Positions 24,203 through 33,501 of a stretch of 64,000 bases of DNA are shown in pieces. How positions within the stretch are numbered: position 1 is the first letter of the stretch; each line of letters starts with the position of its first letter. The notes beneath the pieces were generated by a model. It was not told the origin of the DNA and ran no database searches. It saw only the letters and a program-made list of their open reading frames with translations. The position numbers and the translations under genes are program-made. This DNA is from Kibdelosporangium persicum (lineage in GTDB: Bacteria; Actinomycetota; Actinomycetes; Mycobacteriales; Pseudonocardiaceae): contig NZ_JAAATY010000004.1 in the NCBI RefSeq assembly GCF_013280595.1, forward strand, positions 287,820-351,819, in the 5' to 3' direction.

Positions 24203-25342
24203 GTGCCCGAACTGGTAGTGCTCACCGAGCAGTTGTTGGCCCCGGTCCCTGGAGGAACCGGGCGGTACACCAGGGAACTGCTGCACGCCATGGTGAAGCA
24301 CGCACCGGCGGGCTGGACCGTCGTCGGCGTCACGGCCAAGCACCGCGATCCGTCCGCGGCCGGGATTCCCGGTGCCGAAGGGCCACGGATGATGCCGTTG
24401 CCACGCCGTGCGTTGACGTTGGCGTGGGAACACGGCTTACGCCTATGGCCTGGTGGTCATGCCGTGCACGCGCCGACGCCGTTGGCTCCGCCAGTTCCGC
24501 GTCGTGGCTGCAGCTTGGTTGTGACCGTGCACGACACGGTTCCGTTCACCCACCCCGAGACACTCACGCCCAGAGGCGCCACCTGGCACCAAGCGATGAT
24601 CCGACGGGCCACACGACAGGCAACGGCGATCGTCGTGCCAACCGCGGCCGTCGCCGAAGAACTCGCCCAGTACGCACCAGGTCCCGCCCGCGTGCACGTC
24701 ATCGGTCACGGAGTTCCGGCCGTTCTGGAGAAACTGCCCGAACCGGACGCCGTCGAACGCATCGTGGAACGCTTGCGGCTGCCCAAGAAGTACGTGCTCG
24801 CGGTGGGCACGGTCGAGCCACGCAAAGGTCTGGACGTCTTGGTCGAGGCGATGGCCCGGCCGGCGGCACCGGACCTGCCGCTGGTCATCGCCGGTCCACC
24901 GGGCTGGGGAAACGTGGACCTGGCCATGGTCGCCGCCGATTGTGGCCTGCCACCAGGGCGGTTGCGCCTGCTCGGCAAGCTGACCGACAGCGAGCTGGCG
25001 GTCGTCCTGCACCGCGCGACCGTGCTGGCCGCGCCCAGCATGGCCGAAGGGTTCGGGCTGCCGGTGCTCGAAGCCATGGCCGCCGGGGTTCCGGTAGTCC
25101 ATTCGGACGCACCGGCACTGGTCGAAGTGGCCGGTGGCACCGGAGTTCCCGCCAGACGCAACGACCCGTGGGCGCTGGCGGACGCACTGCACACCGTGGT
25201 CGCGTCCCCCGGCCGCACCGCCGAGTTGGTGCGGGCGGCCAAGGTCCGTGCGGCCGGATTCACCTGGGACAAAGCGGCCGAATCACTGTGGAGCCTGCAC
25301 GTGGGGCTGTCACGTGCGACACACCCGGAGTTGCACCGTTGA
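24203..25342 (+). CDS. GT4-family glycosyltransferase
   Basis: 379 residues from GTG 24203; an earlier in-frame GTG at 24155 would run into the divergent gene. TACCCT lies 6 nt before the GTG and no Shine-Dalgarno is seen, so the transcript may be leaderless. GT-B motifs: PGGTGRYTRELLHAM, TVHDTVPFTHPE, VVPTAAVAEEL, VIGHGVP, VLAVGTVEPRKGLDVLVEAM (core GTVEPRKGLDVL), IAGPPGWGN and the EX7E site MAEGFGLPVLEAMAAGVPVV (core EGFGLPVLEAM). Probably one of the strain-specific enzymes building a wall or capsule glycan with the neighbours. Confidence 0.88.
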   Translation: MPELVVLTEQLLAPVPGGTGRYTRELLHAMVKHAPAGWTVVGVTAKHRDPSAAGIPGAEGPRMMPLPRRALTLAWEHGLRLWPGGHAVHAPTPLAPPVPRRGCSLVVTVHDTVPFTHPETLTPRGATWHQAMIRRATRQATAIVVPTAAVAEELAQYAPGPARVHVIGHGVPAVLEKLPEPDAVERIVERLRLPKKYVLAVGTVEPRKGLDVLVEAMARPAAPDLPLVIAGPPGWGNVDLAMVAADCGLPPGRLRLLGKLTDSELAVVLHRATVLAAPSMAEGFGLPVLEAMAAGVPVVHSDAPALVEVAGGTGVPARRNDPWALADALHTVVASPGRTAELVRAAKVRAAGFTWDKAAESLWSLHVGLSRATHPELHR

Positions 25343-25451
25343 CGACTTCACGGATTCGTGACCGAGCCGGCCCAAGCGCCGCGAGGACAGCCGAACGCTG
25401 AGTTGGGAGGTTCCGGGTATGTGGCTTCGCTGATGGCCGTACTCTGCTTGG

Positions 25452-26603
25452 GTGGCCAGTCCTGAACCCAGCGTGTTGATCGACGCCACGGCCGTCCCGG
25501 CCGACCGCGGCGGCGTCGGTCGCTACGTCGACTCGCTGGTGTCCGCATTGGACGCCGACGGGGCTCGGATGTCGGTGGTCTGCCAGCAGCGGGACGCGGA
25601 GCTGTACGCCAAGCTCGCGCCGAACTCGCGGATCGTGCCGACCAGGGAGTCGATCGAGACCAGGACAGCCAGGCTCGCGTGGGAGCAGACGACGCTGCCC
25701 GGCTTAGTCCGGCGGTTGCGTGTGGACGTGCTGCACTCGCCGCACTACACGACACCGCTCGCCAACCCCGCCGCCTCCGTCGTCACCCTGCACGACGCCA
25801 CGTTCTTCACGGACTCGCCGCTGCATTCGTCGGTCAAGGCACGGTTCTTCCGCGGCTGGACCAGGGTCGCGCTCAACCGTGCTTCCCTGTGCGTGGTCCC
25901 GAGCGAAGCCACCGCCAACGAGCTGGTCCGCGTCGCCCGCGCCAATCCTCGTGCCATGGAAGTCGTCCGGCACGGCGTGGACGTGGAGCGGTTCCACCAG
26001 CCGACGCTCGACGAGATCCAGGCCGCGCGGGCCACGATCGGCCTGCCGCGCATGCCGTACGTCGCGTTCCTCGGGGCACTGGAGCCCCGCAAGAACGTTC
26101 CCGCGCTGATCCGTGGCTTCGCCAAGGCCTGCGAGGGAAGGGCGGACCCGCCCGCGCTGGTGTTGGCCGGTCAGCCGGGCTGGGACGGGCAAGTGGAGCG
26201 CGCGTTGGACGCGTTGCCGCACCGGCTGCGCGTGATCCGTGCGGGTTACCTGCCGTTCTCCCAGCTCGCCGGGTTCCTGGGCGGCGCGGAACTGGTGGCG
26301 TATCCCAGCCTGGGCGAGGGTTTCGGCCTCCCGGTGCTCGAAGCGATGGCGTGTGGGGCGTGCGTGCTGACCACCAGCCGCCTGTCCCTGCCCGAGGTGG
26401 GCGGCGACGCGGTCGCGTACTGCGGTGTGGGCGCCGGGGACATCGGCGCGGCGCTAACCGAGTTGCTCGACGATCCGGCCAGGCGTGCGACGCTCGCGTC
26501 GGCGGCGCAACGTCGATCAAAGGAGTTCTCGTGGGCTCTCTGCGCCTCGCAGCATCGGGCGGTCTACAGCCGGGCGATGGCCATCCATCGCCGGGGTCTG
26601 TGA
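25452..26603 (+). CDS. GT4-family glycosyltransferase
   Basis: 383 residues, GTG start with TACTCT ending 6 nt upstream and no clear ribosome site. GT-B motifs: LIDATAVPADRGGVGRYVDSL (core GGVGRY), TLHDATFF, VVPSEATANELVR, VVRHGVDVERF, VAFLGALEPRKNVPALIRGF (core GALEPRKNVPAL), LAGQPGWDG and YPSLGEGFGLPVLEAMACGA (core EGFGLPVLEAM). Closely resembles the preceding gene, so the pair may derive from an old duplication. It overlaps wbbL by GTGA, tying it to rhamnosyl transfer in the linkage unit. Confidence 0.88.
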   Translation: MASPEPSVLIDATAVPADRGGVGRYVDSLVSALDADGARMSVVCQQRDAELYAKLAPNSRIVPTRESIETRTARLAWEQTTLPGLVRRLRVDVLHSPHYTTPLANPAASVVTLHDATFFTDSPLHSSVKARFFRGWTRVALNRASLCVVPSEATANELVRVARANPRAMEVVRHGVDVERFHQPTLDEIQAARATIGLPRMPYVAFLGALEPRKNVPALIRGFAKACEGRADPPALVLAGQPGWDGQVERALDALPHRLRVIRAGYLPFSQLAGFLGGAELVAYPSLGEGFGLPVLEAMACGACVLTTSRLSLPEVGGDAVAYCGVGAGDIGAALTELLDDPARRATLASAAQRRSKEFSWALCASQHRAVYSRAMAIHRRGL

Positions 26604-27487
26604 CACAATCCACGGCCGTGACCGAACCGAGACGCTATGGCGACGAGTTGGCTGTGGTCACCGTCACCTACTCACCTGGCGAGACGCTCACGCGGTTTCT
26701 CGACACGCTGTCCACCGCCACAGAACGACCCGTGCAGGTCGTCATGGCCGACAACGGGTCCACCGACGGCGCACCGGAGCGTGCCGCGGCACGTGACGGC
26801 GTGCGCCTGCTGTCGACCGGCGAGAACCTCGGTTACGGCGGTGCCGCCAACCGTGGCGTCGCCGAGTTCGGTGACGAATTCGGCTGGGTGATCGTGGCCA
26901 ACCCCGACATCGAGTGGGGCCCTGGCTCGATCGACGAGCTGCTGAAGGCCGCCTCCCGCTGGCCGCGGGGCGGCGCGTTCGGCCCGTTGATCCGGGAACC
27001 CAACGGCGACGTCTACCCGTCCGCGCGCCTGCTGCCCTCGCTGGGCAGGGGCGTCGGGCACGCGGTCGTCGGCCGCGTGTGGAAGGACAACCCATGGACC
27101 AAGGCGTACCGCCAGTCCGACACGTCCGTGCGCGAGCGCACAGCCGGGTGGCTCTCCGGCTCGTGCCTGCTGATGCGCCGGGAGGCGTTCGACTCCGTAG
27201 ACGGCTTCGACCCGCGGTATTTCATGTACTTCGAGGACGTCGACCTGGGTGACCGCCTCGGCAAGGCCGGGTGGCAGAACGTGTACGTGCCCTCGGCGGA
27301 GGTCACCCACATCGGCGGCCACGCCACGTCCAAGGCTTCGGCGAAAATGCTCGCCGCGCATCACGCGAGCGCGTACCGGTACCTGGCCGACCGCCACCAG
27401 GGCCCGGAGTGGAAGCCGGTGCTGGCCGCGATCAAGGCAGGCCTGAACATCCGGCTGAAACTGGAGACCCGCGGCTCCTCCACCTGA
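26600..27487 (+). CDS. wbbL: N-acetylglucosaminyl-diphospho-decaprenol L-rhamnosyltransferase (WbbL)
   Basis: 295 residues from the GTG that overlaps the previous stop; a GTG at 26618 would give 289. It moves rhamnose from dTDP-rhamnose onto GlcNAc-PP-decaprenol to form the arabinogalactan linkage unit. The sequence follows M. tuberculosis WbbL closely: LAVVTVTYSPGETLTRFLDTL (core VTYSPGETLTRFL), ADNGSTDGAPE, ENLGYGGAANR, WVIVANPDIEWGPGSIDELL (core ANPDIEWGPGSID), GPLIREPNGDVYPSAR, GWLSGSCLLMRREAF and YFMYFEDVDLGDRLGKAGW (core FEDVDLGDRLG). Position between rmlD and mannose-1-phosphate guanylyltransferase also matches. Its TGA is followed within 1 bp by a 22-bp module array. Confidence 0.93.
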   Translation: MTQSTAVTEPRRYGDELAVVTVTYSPGETLTRFLDTLSTATERPVQVVMADNGSTDGAPERAAARDGVRLLSTGENLGYGGAANRGVAEFGDEFGWVIVANPDIEWGPGSIDELLKAASRWPRGGAFGPLIREPNGDVYPSARLLPSLGRGVGHAVVGRVWKDNPWTKAYRQSDTSVRERTAGWLSGSCLLMRREAFDSVDGFDPRYFMYFEDVDLGDRLGKAGWQNVYVPSAEVTHIGGHATSKASAKMLAAHHASAYRYLADRHQGPEWKPVLAAIKAGLNIRLKLETRGSST

Positions 27488-27488
27488 C

Positions 27489-27640
27489 CGCCGTGTCCAC
27501 CATTCCGGCACGCCGTGTCCACCATTCCGGCACCCCGAAATTCCCTAGCGGATGCGGATCAGCGCACTCGACGTGCCGCAAAGTGCGTTTCGGGGTGCCG
27601 GAAAGTGCGTTTCGGGGTGCCGCAGTGGTGGACACGGCGG
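27489..27640. repeat. Mirrored array of 22-bp modules, locus B
   Basis: Between convergent wbbL and the Q-rich gene. Left arm: two identical modules at 27489 and 27511 (CGCCGTGTCCACC plus ATTCCGGCA), then CCCCGAAATTCCC. The centre (27546-27573) is unique. Right arm: modules at 27574 and 27596 (TGCCGSAAAGTG plus CGTTTCGGGG) and a closing TGCCGCAGTG plus GTGGACACGGCGG ending at 27640, directly against the TAG of the minus-strand gene. Confidence 0.85.
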
Positions 27641-28063
27641 CTACAGCTTGCCGTCCAGCCGCTGGGACATCGACGGGCGCGGACTCGGCTTCTTCACCGT
27701 CGGCACCATGCCTTCGGGCTGCGGGTCCTGCTCCTGCTCGGGCGGTGAAGCCTGCCGCGGCGGGGCGGGCTGCTGCTGTTGTTGCTGCTGCTGGTTCTGC
27801 TGGTTCTGCCCGGACGGGTACGGCTGCGGCTTGCGCGGCGAAGGCTGCCGTTGCGTCGGCTGCGGATCGGACAACGGGTGCCCTACCACCATCGTCGTCT
27901 CGCTGTCCTGCTGCTTCTCGTCCAGCGAGGACACGACGACCCGAGGGATCTGCAGCGTGTTCGCCGCGTCCATCGGCGAGATCGCGTCCTCAGGCGTGAC
28001 CACGAAGGCACCGCGCGCGCGGGCGCGGGCCAGAGCGGCATCGGCTCGCTCCCGGGGATCCAT
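27641..28063 (-). CDS. Unknown Gln/Pro-rich protein
   Basis: 140 residues. The N-terminal third is ordered in appearance (ERADAALARARARGAFVVTPEDAISPMDAANT, core RARGAFVVTPEDAISPMD), then comes a low-complexity region with a run of eight Gln and many Pro/Gln/Ser, ending in SMSQRLDGKL. The N-terminal segment looks conserved and the rest disordered. No signal peptide or membrane helix. It lies 116 bp downstream of the GDP-mannose synthesis gene on the same strand, so it may be co-transcribed. No function can be given. Confidence 0.65.
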   Translation of the reverse strand: MDPRERADAALARARARGAFVVTPEDAISPMDAANTLQIPRVVVSSLDEKQQDSETTMVVGHPLSDPQPTQRQPSPRKPQPYPSGQNQQNQQQQQQQQPAPPRQASPPEQEQDPQPEGMVPTVKKPSPRPSMSQRLDGKL

Positions 28064-28179
28064 GCTCCGGCCTCTCCCGCGTCGCCTCGAGCCGGCACTC
28101 CCACCGGCTGTCCCGTTGCCACCAGAGTATCCCGAGAGACGGTTGGCGTCAGGGAAGAACTGAAATCCGTATGTGGATC

Positions 28180-29274
28180 TTAGACGTACGCCGTGCGTCC
28201 GGTGTCGCGCAGGATCTCGGTGAGGCGTTTGATGTCCTGTGCCCGATCCCGCCGGCAGACGAGCACCGCGTCAGGGGTGTCGACCACGATCAGGTCCCGC
28301 ACGCCGAGCGTCGCGACCAGCCGTCCGCCCGCGGGCACGGCGACCACGTCCGAGCTGTCCACAGCCAGGACCTCGCCCGCACCGGGCGTGCTGACGACCC
28401 GCGCGCCGTCCTGGGCGGTGGCAAGGAGTTCGCCGAGGGTCTCGAAGTCGCCGATGTCACTCCAGCCGAAGTCGCCGGGCACGGTCGCGACCAGGCCTTC
28501 GGCGGCCGCGGGTTCCATCACCGCGTACTCGACGGCGACCTTCGGGATCGTCGCCCACAACGAGTCGACCACGGCCTCCCGGTCCTCGGTGTCCCACGCC
28601 TGCGCGATCTCGCTGACCGGCTCGAACACGTCAGGCCGCCGCTGCGCGAGCTCGCGCAGGAAAACGTCGGTCCGCCACACGAACATGCTGGCGTTCCACA
28701 GGTACCGGCCGGATTCGACGTACTCGGTGGCGGTGGCCAGGTCCGGCTTCTCCTTGAACTCCAGCACCTGCTGCTGCACGCCGAGCTCAGCGGTCTTGCT
28801 GCACCGCAGGTAGCCGTAGCCGGTCTCGGGCCGGGTCGGGGAGATGCCGATGGTCATCAGCTTGCCCCCGGCGGCACCGCGCACGGCCTCCCGCACGGTT
28901 TCGGCGAAGGCGGACGTGTCCTTGATCAGGTGGTCGGCCGCGAACGACGCCATCACCGCGCCGGGGCTGCGCTGGTCGATCACGGCGGCGGCCAGTGCGA
29001 TCGCCGCGCACGAGTCCCGCGCCAGCGGCTCGATCAGGATGTTGCGCTCCGGCAGCTCCGGCAGCTGACGGGCCACAGCCGCCGCGTGCGCCGTGCCCGT
29101 GACGATGTGCACACGGTCAGCCGACGCCAGCGGTACGAGCCGGTCGTACGTCGCCTGCAACAGTGAGCGCTCGGTGCCGGTCAGCGGGTGCAGGAACTTG
29201 GGGTTCGTGGCACGGGAAAGCGGCCACAACCTGGTTCCACTGCCGCCCGCGGGCACAACCACATGGAGGTCCAC
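28180..29274 (-). CDS. manC: Mannose-1-phosphate guanylyltransferase
   Basis: 364 residues. It makes GDP-mannose from mannose-1-phosphate and GTP, completing the path from ManA and the phosphomannomutase encoded near 40.7-44.6 kb. Signature VVPAGGSGTRLWPLSRATNPKFL (core GGSGTRLWPLSR), then TGTAHAAAV, FAADHLI, KPDLATATEYV (sugar-binding Lys), WNASMFVWR and FGWSDIGDFETL. GTG start with TAGGGT exactly 6 nt upstream and no ribosome site, so a leaderless mRNA is likely. The M. tuberculosis counterpart next to wbbL is Rv3264c, there called manB. Confidence 0.93.
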   Translation of the reverse strand: MDLHVVVPAGGSGTRLWPLSRATNPKFLHPLTGTERSLLQATYDRLVPLASADRVHIVTGTAHAAAVARQLPELPERNILIEPLARDSCAAIALAAAVIDQRSPGAVMASFAADHLIKDTSAFAETVREAVRGAAGGKLMTIGISPTRPETGYGYLRCSKTAELGVQQQVLEFKEKPDLATATEYVESGRYLWNASMFVWRTDVFLRELAQRRPDVFEPVSEIAQAWDTEDREAVVDSLWATIPKVAVEYAVMEPAAAEGLVATVPGDFGWSDIGDFETLGELLATAQDGARVVSTPGAGEVLAVDSSDVVAVPAGGRLVATLGVRDLIVVDTPDAVLVCRRDRAQDIKRLTEILRDTGRTAYV

Positions 29275-29365
29275 GCCGCAACCCTAACGGCACCGAGGTA
29301 CTCCGAATGCAGCACCGGGCTGAATGGTCCTCGCTCCGCTCGGACCAAGCCGTAGGCTCTGCCCC

Positions 29366-30262
29366 ATGTCCGTCCGTGTCTGGCGGCCCGGTTACGCACT
29401 CGACCTGGCCTCCGTCCTGCAGCCGCTTCGTCGGGGCAGCGGCGACCCCACGTTCGGGCAGACACCGGGCGGGGCGGTCTTCCGGGCGACGACCACGCCC
29501 TGCGGCCCCGGCACGCTGGCCCTTCGCCGGGTGGGCGACGAAGTCCACGCCGAAGCCTGGGGTGCAGGCGCGGACTGGCTGCTGGACGGGCTGCCCGCAC
29601 TGCTGGGCGACCTGGACGACGACGCGGACTTCCAAGCGCACCACGACATCGTGGCCGAGGCGCGGCGCCGGATGCCGGGACTCCGGCTGGGCAGCACCCG
29701 CCGCGTGTGGGACGTGCTCGTCCCGTCGATCCTCGAACAGAAGGTCACCGGCACGGAGGCCTGGCGGTCCTGGCGGGAACTGTGCCGTCGGTACGGGGAG
29801 GTCGCGCCGGGCCCGTTGCCGTTGCGGCTGCCGCCGACGCCGAAAGCGTTGATGTCCATCACGGACTGGGAATGGCACAGGGCCGGTGTGGACGGTGCCA
29901 GGCGGCGTGCGCTGGTCGCCGCGGCGCAGGTCGCCGGGCGCCTGGAGAAAGCCGCCGAGCTCAAGGGCGCGGAAGGCCGTGCGCTGCTGCGGAAGGTGCC
30001 GGGCATCGGCGTGTGGACGGCCGCCGAGGTCGCCCAGCGCGCGTGGGGCGACCCGGACGCGGTGAGCTTCGGCGACTACCACATCCCCGGCAACGTCGGA
30101 TATGCCTTGGTAGGCAAGCCCTTGGACGACGCCGGGATGTACGAGGTCCTCGCACCCTATGCGCCGCAACGGCAACGGGCCGTGCGCTACATCGAAGCCG
30201 CGGGGATCAGGAAGCCCCGGCGCGGTCCCCGTTTCTCGCCGCGCGACTACCGCGCGATGTAG
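29366..30262 (+). CDS. DNA-3-methyladenine glycosylase / HhH-GPD base-excision glycosylase
   Basis: 298 residues from ATG 29366; TAGGCT ends 7 nt before it and no ribosome site is seen. HhH-GPD fold: WDVLVPSILEQKVTGTEAWRSW (core SILEQKVTGTEA), the hairpin LRKVPGIGVWTAAEVAQRAWG (core VPGIGVWTAAEVA) and the catalytic aspartate in SFGDYHIPG. This matches AlkA-like enzymes that remove alkylated purines. The N-terminal about 90 residues form the AlkA-type beta domain. The last 56 bp overlap the 3' end of the convergent NUDIX gene. It is divergent from manC across 91 bp. Confidence 0.85.
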   Translation: MSVRVWRPGYALDLASVLQPLRRGSGDPTFGQTPGGAVFRATTTPCGPGTLALRRVGDEVHAEAWGAGADWLLDGLPALLGDLDDDADFQAHHDIVAEARRRMPGLRLGSTRRVWDVLVPSILEQKVTGTEAWRSWRELCRRYGEVAPGPLPLRLPPTPKALMSITDWEWHRAGVDGARRRALVAAAQVAGRLEKAAELKGAEGRALLRKVPGIGVWTAAEVAQRAWGDPDAVSFGDYHIPGNVGYALVGKPLDDAGMYEVLAPYAPQRQRAVRYIEAAGIRKPRRGPRFSPRDYRAM

Positions 30263-30749
30263 CCAGCTCGATCATCGGCATCAGGTCGGCGTTCGGCACC
30301 TCGCCGATCGGCCACCAACGCAGATCGTCGGACTCGTCACTGCGCACGGGCCGGGCACCGGCCGGAGCGTGCACCGCGAACCGCACGTCGAAATGCCTTG
30401 TCGGCACGCCCAGGGAGCACGTGATGGGATGCACTTCCAGGTGCACGGGAACTGGGTCGATGGTCAGCCCGTCGATCCCGGACTCCTCGGTCGCCTCCCG
30501 CAACGCGGCGCCCGCCAGCGTCTCGTCCTCGGGTTCACAGTGGCCGCCGAGCTGCAACCACTTCCCGACCCGCGGATGCAGCGTCAGCAGAACGTTGTCG
30601 CCGTCGAGGACCACGGCGGAAGCCGTGATGTGCCCGGCCGCGCACGAGCGCTCGCAGGAATCCTCCCGTGCGGCAAGGAAACCCAGGTAAGCCTGGCGCA
30701 ACGACTCCTGGTTCGAGTCGTTCGGCGCCCAGTTCCCGAGCACGGTCAT
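30207..30749 (-). CDS. NUDIX hydrolase
   Basis: 180 residues from ATG 30749; a GTG at 30770 would add seven. The Nudix box is GGHCEPEDETLAGAALREATEESG, with core residues G..E...L...ALREATEES placed normally (about 90-113). Upstream SAVVLDGDNVLLTLHPRVGKWLQLGGH (core LLTLHPRVGKWLQLGG) is the substrate-side strand. It hydrolyses a nucleoside diphosphate linked to another group; the actual substrate is unknown. The C-terminus is basic and lies in the 56-bp overlap with the DNA glycosylase gene. Confidence 0.85.
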   Translation of the reverse strand: MTVLGNWAPNDSNQESLRQAYLGFLAAREDSCERSCAAGHITASAVVLDGDNVLLTLHPRVGKWLQLGGHCEPEDETLAGAALREATEESGIDGLTIDPVPVHLEVHPITCSLGVPTRHFDVRFAVHAPAGARPVRSDESDDLRWWPIGEVPNADLMPMIELATSRGSRAARNGDRAGAS

Positions 30750-30816
30750 GGCATCGGCGTGTACACCCACAGCCGAGAACCTTAATTCACGTGACGCCGT
30801 CCATATCGTGGGTGCC

Positions 30817-31179
30817 GTGACACTGGTGAAGAAAGGCTCCCGATACCTGGACGTCGACGGGGTGACGTACCGCTGGCGGCTACGCGGCCGCCCAACCTAC
30901 AGCCAGGGCAACGTCTGGGGACCGCTGCGGTTCGCGGTGGAACTGGCCGAGCAGCCGGGTGCGACGCTGGTCGTGACGACCAATCAGCCGCATCCGAGCA
31001 ACTGGATGGGCGCGCCCGCGCGCCCGGTTCTGCCCTCGCACGTCGCCCGTGCGGTCAGGACAGCGCTTGCCGAAGGCTGGCAGCCCGCCAGCCCCGGCAA
31101 ACCGTTCCCGCTCGACCAGTCCGAGGGCTTCACAGTTCCAGGAACGCGTCGGCTGGGTCGCGCGGCGGGCGAGGACTGA
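30817..31179 (+). CDS. Small unknown actinobacterial protein
   Basis: About 120 residues from GTG 30817 (GTG 30808 is possible). Sequence is Trp/Arg-rich: [42 protein letters not shown] and a C-terminal region [20 protein letters not shown] that looks like a helix. No signal, helix bundle or known motif. The final 50 bp overlap the 3' end of fbiB on the other strand. Codon pattern and conserved-looking aromatic residues favour a real gene. No function assigned. Confidence 0.6.
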   Translation: MTLVKKGSRYLDVDGVTYRWRLRGRPTYSQGNVWGPLRFAVELAEQPGATLVVTTNQPHPSNWMGAPARPVLPSHVARAVRTALAEGWQPASPGKPFPLDQSEGFTVPGTRRLGRAAGED

Positions 31180-32467
31180 GCGGGCCGTCGGTCGGGTAGC
31201 CGACCGCGACCGCACCCAGCGGTTCCCAGTCCGCGGGCAGGTCAAGCACTTCACGCACGACCGGGGCGCAGAAGATGGTCGACGAGACCCAGCACGATCC
31301 GATGCCCTCGGCCGCCAGCGCGACCAGCAGGCCCTGCACCGCGGCGCCACCGGCGATGGTGAACATCGTCCGTTCCGCCTCGGCGCGCTGGGCGTCCGGA
31401 TAGCTGTGCGCGCCTTCACGGACCAGGAACGGGAGGACGATTTCCTTTGCCCCGTACAGCAGATCGCCGCGCCTGACCCGCCGGTCGATGCGGTCCTCCG
31501 GCCAGCCGTCGGCAGCCAGGTCGGCACGCCACTGTGCCCGCATCGCGTCAAGGAGCTCCTTACGGCGCTCCTTGACGTGCACGAACCGGACCGGCCGCGT
31601 GTGATGTGGCGCGGGGGCGGTCAGGGCGATGCCCACGGCCTTGCGGATCGCGTCCTCGGGAATGGGCTCGTCCGTGTAGAACCGCACGGACCGGCGCATC
31701 AGCACGGCTTCCGAACGGCCCTGCGTCAGCGCCTCTTCGGTGCCGAGACGGAAAAGGTCCTCATCCGTCGGGCGGACCAGGTCCGCCGCGGTCGACCCGT
31801 CGTCGGTCACCGTCATGCCGCGGACCACGGCGACGGGCAGCCCGCCGGTCTTGCCTTTCACCAGGTCAGCGGCACTGGCGAGCTCGTCGGCCACCGCCAC
31901 CTCGGTGACGACGAGTTCGTTGCCCTGCCGGTCGATCTGGCCCGCGTACCTGTGCAGCACGGTCAGGCCGGACGAGCCGATGGCGGCGTCGGTCTGCCCC
32001 ACCCGCCACGCGCGCCCCATCGTGTCGGTGATCACGACGGCGACCTCGACGCCGAGGCGCTCCCGGATGCCCGTGCGTAATGCCGCGGCGGACGCGTCCG
32101 GGTTCTCGGGCAGCAGCGCGAGTTCGTCACCGGCCACATTGGACGCGTCGATCCCGGACGCGGCCTGCACGATGCCGAGCTTGTTCTCCGTGATCAAGGT
32201 CCGGTTCTTGCGGGCGATCACCCGCACCGCCTCGGCCTCGACCAACCGCCTGCGTTCGGCGTCCCGCGCGTCGGCGTCGGCGGGAACAGCGACCAGCCGG
32301 CCCTCGGCCTTGGACACGACCTTGCTCGTCACCACGAGCACGTCGCCGTTCTCCAGCCATGGCGCGGCTTCGGCGATCGCGGCGGCCAGATCGTCGCCGG
32401 GACGGAACTCCGGCAGCCCGGTCACGCCCATGATCGTGACGGTGCCCGCACTCGCGTGATCGGTCAT
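31130..32467 (-). CDS. fbiB: Bifunctional coenzyme F420 biosynthesis protein FbiB (F420:gamma-glutamyl ligase + FMN reductase domain)
   Basis: 445 residues, the two-domain FbiB of actinobacteria. The N-terminal CofE-like domain (about 1-245) adds gamma-linked glutamates: [30 protein letters not shown] (core), [21 protein letters not shown] (core [13 protein letters not shown]). The C-terminal nitroreductase-like domain (about 255-445) binds FMN and reduces dehydro-F420-0: [18 protein letters not shown] and [12 protein letters not shown]. The ATG overlaps the fbiA stop (ATGA), matching the Rv3261-Rv3262 order in M. tuberculosis. Confidence 0.95.
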   Translation of the reverse strand: MTDHASAGTVTIMGVTGLPEFRPGDDLAAAIAEAAPWLENGDVLVVTSKVVSKAEGRLVAVPADADARDAERRRLVEAEAVRVIARKNRTLITENKLGIVQAASGIDASNVAGDELALLPENPDASAAALRTGIRERLGVEVAVVITDTMGRAWRVGQTDAAIGSSGLTVLHRYAGQIDRQGNELVVTEVAVADELASAADLVKGKTGGLPVAVVRGMTVTDDGSTAADLVRPTDEDLFRLGTEEALTQGRSEAVLMRRSVRFYTDEPIPEDAIRKAVGIALTAPAPHHTRPVRFVHVKERRKELLDAMRAQWRADLAADGWPEDRIDRRVRRGDLLYGAKEIVLPFLVREGAHSYPDAQRAEAERTMFTIAGGAAVQGLLVALAAEGIGSCWVSSTIFCAPVVREVLDLPADWEPLGAVAVGYPTDGPLSPRPPRDPADAFLEL

Positions 32468-33450
32468 GCTTCCAGACCCGCCATCTCGAGCGCCGCACGA
32501 ACCATGGCGGCCGTCGCTTCGACGTCAGTCATCAACAGCGGCACGGCCCGCACAGCGACACCAGGGACATCAGCAGCCTCACCAGTGTGCACGAGCCACG
32601 CGTCCAACACGCCGCTGTCCGAGCACTGCCGCGAACCGTAGTACTGGCCCACCGCCTGCGAACTGGTTTCCACGCCGATCGCGGTCAGGCACGCGTCAGC
32701 CATACCGCGCAACGGTTTTCCGCCGATGATCGGCGAAACCCCGACCACCATCCCGTCGGTCTTGCGCAGCGCGTCCCGCAGCCCCGGCACGGCCAGGACA
32801 GTGCCGACACTCACCACGGGGTTGGACGGCGCGAACAACACGATGTCCGCCTCGCTGATGGCGTCGAGCACGCCAGGCCCGGGCTCGGCCTCGTCCGCGC
32901 CGACCGGGACGATCGAGTGCGCGGGTAGTTTGGCCTGGTAGCGCACCCACCACTCCTGGAAGTGGATGGCCTTGCGCTCGCCCTCGGGCTCGTCGACGAC
33001 CACGTGGGTCTCCACGCGGTCGTCGGTCATCGGAAGCAGCTTCACACCGGGCTGCCATCTGTCACACAGCGCCTCGGTGACCGCGGACAACGGATATCCC
33101 GCGCGCAGCATGCGCGTACGCACGAGGTGCGTCGCGATGTCCTTGTCACCGAGCCCGAACCAGTCCGGGTCAGCACCGTAGGCGGCCAGTTGCTCCTTGA
33201 CCACCCACGTCTCGCCCTGCTGGCCCCAGCCGCGCTCGGTGTCGATGCCACCGCCCAGCGTGTACATGCACGTGTCCAGGTCAGGGCAGATCCGCAAGCC
33301 GTGCATCCACACATCGTCACCGGTGTTCACCACCGCGGTGATCTCGTGCGGCGACTCACCCGGCCCGACCGCCGGCAGCCCGAGCAGTGCCTTGACGCCC
33401 AGCAGGAATCGGGCTCCGCCGACCCCGCCAACAACCACGACGACCTTCAC
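32464..33450 (-). CDS. fbiA: 2-phospho-L-lactate (phosphoenolpyruvyl) transferase FbiA / CofD
   Basis: 328 residues from GTG 33450; longer in-frame starts run into the palindromic repeat. It joins the lactyl- or enolpyruvyl-diphosphoguanosine to the deazaflavin Fo, giving (dehydro-)F420-0. N-terminal nucleotide loop [16 protein letters not shown], then [20 protein letters not shown] (core [18 protein letters not shown]), [21 protein letters not shown] and [14 protein letters not shown]. All are typical CofD motifs. Forms an operon with fbiB. Confidence 0.95.
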   Translation of the reverse strand: MKVVVVVGGVGGARFLLGVKALLGLPAVGPGESPHEITAVVNTGDDVWMHGLRICPDLDTCMYTLGGGIDTERGWGQQGETWVVKEQLAAYGADPDWFGLGDKDIATHLVRTRMLRAGYPLSAVTEALCDRWQPGVKLLPMTDDRVETHVVVDEPEGERKAIHFQEWWVRYQAKLPAHSIVPVGADEAEPGPGVLDAISEADIVLFAPSNPVVSVGTVLAVPGLRDALRKTDGMVVGVSPIIGGKPLRGMADACLTAIGVETSSQAVGQYYGSRQCSDSGVLDAWLVHTGEAADVPGVAVRAVPLLMTDVEATAAMVRAALEMAGLEA

Positions 33451-33501
33451 GGAATCGATCCTTGCACGGACGCCCCCACCCGTGCCGAAGGCCCTGCTCA
33501 A

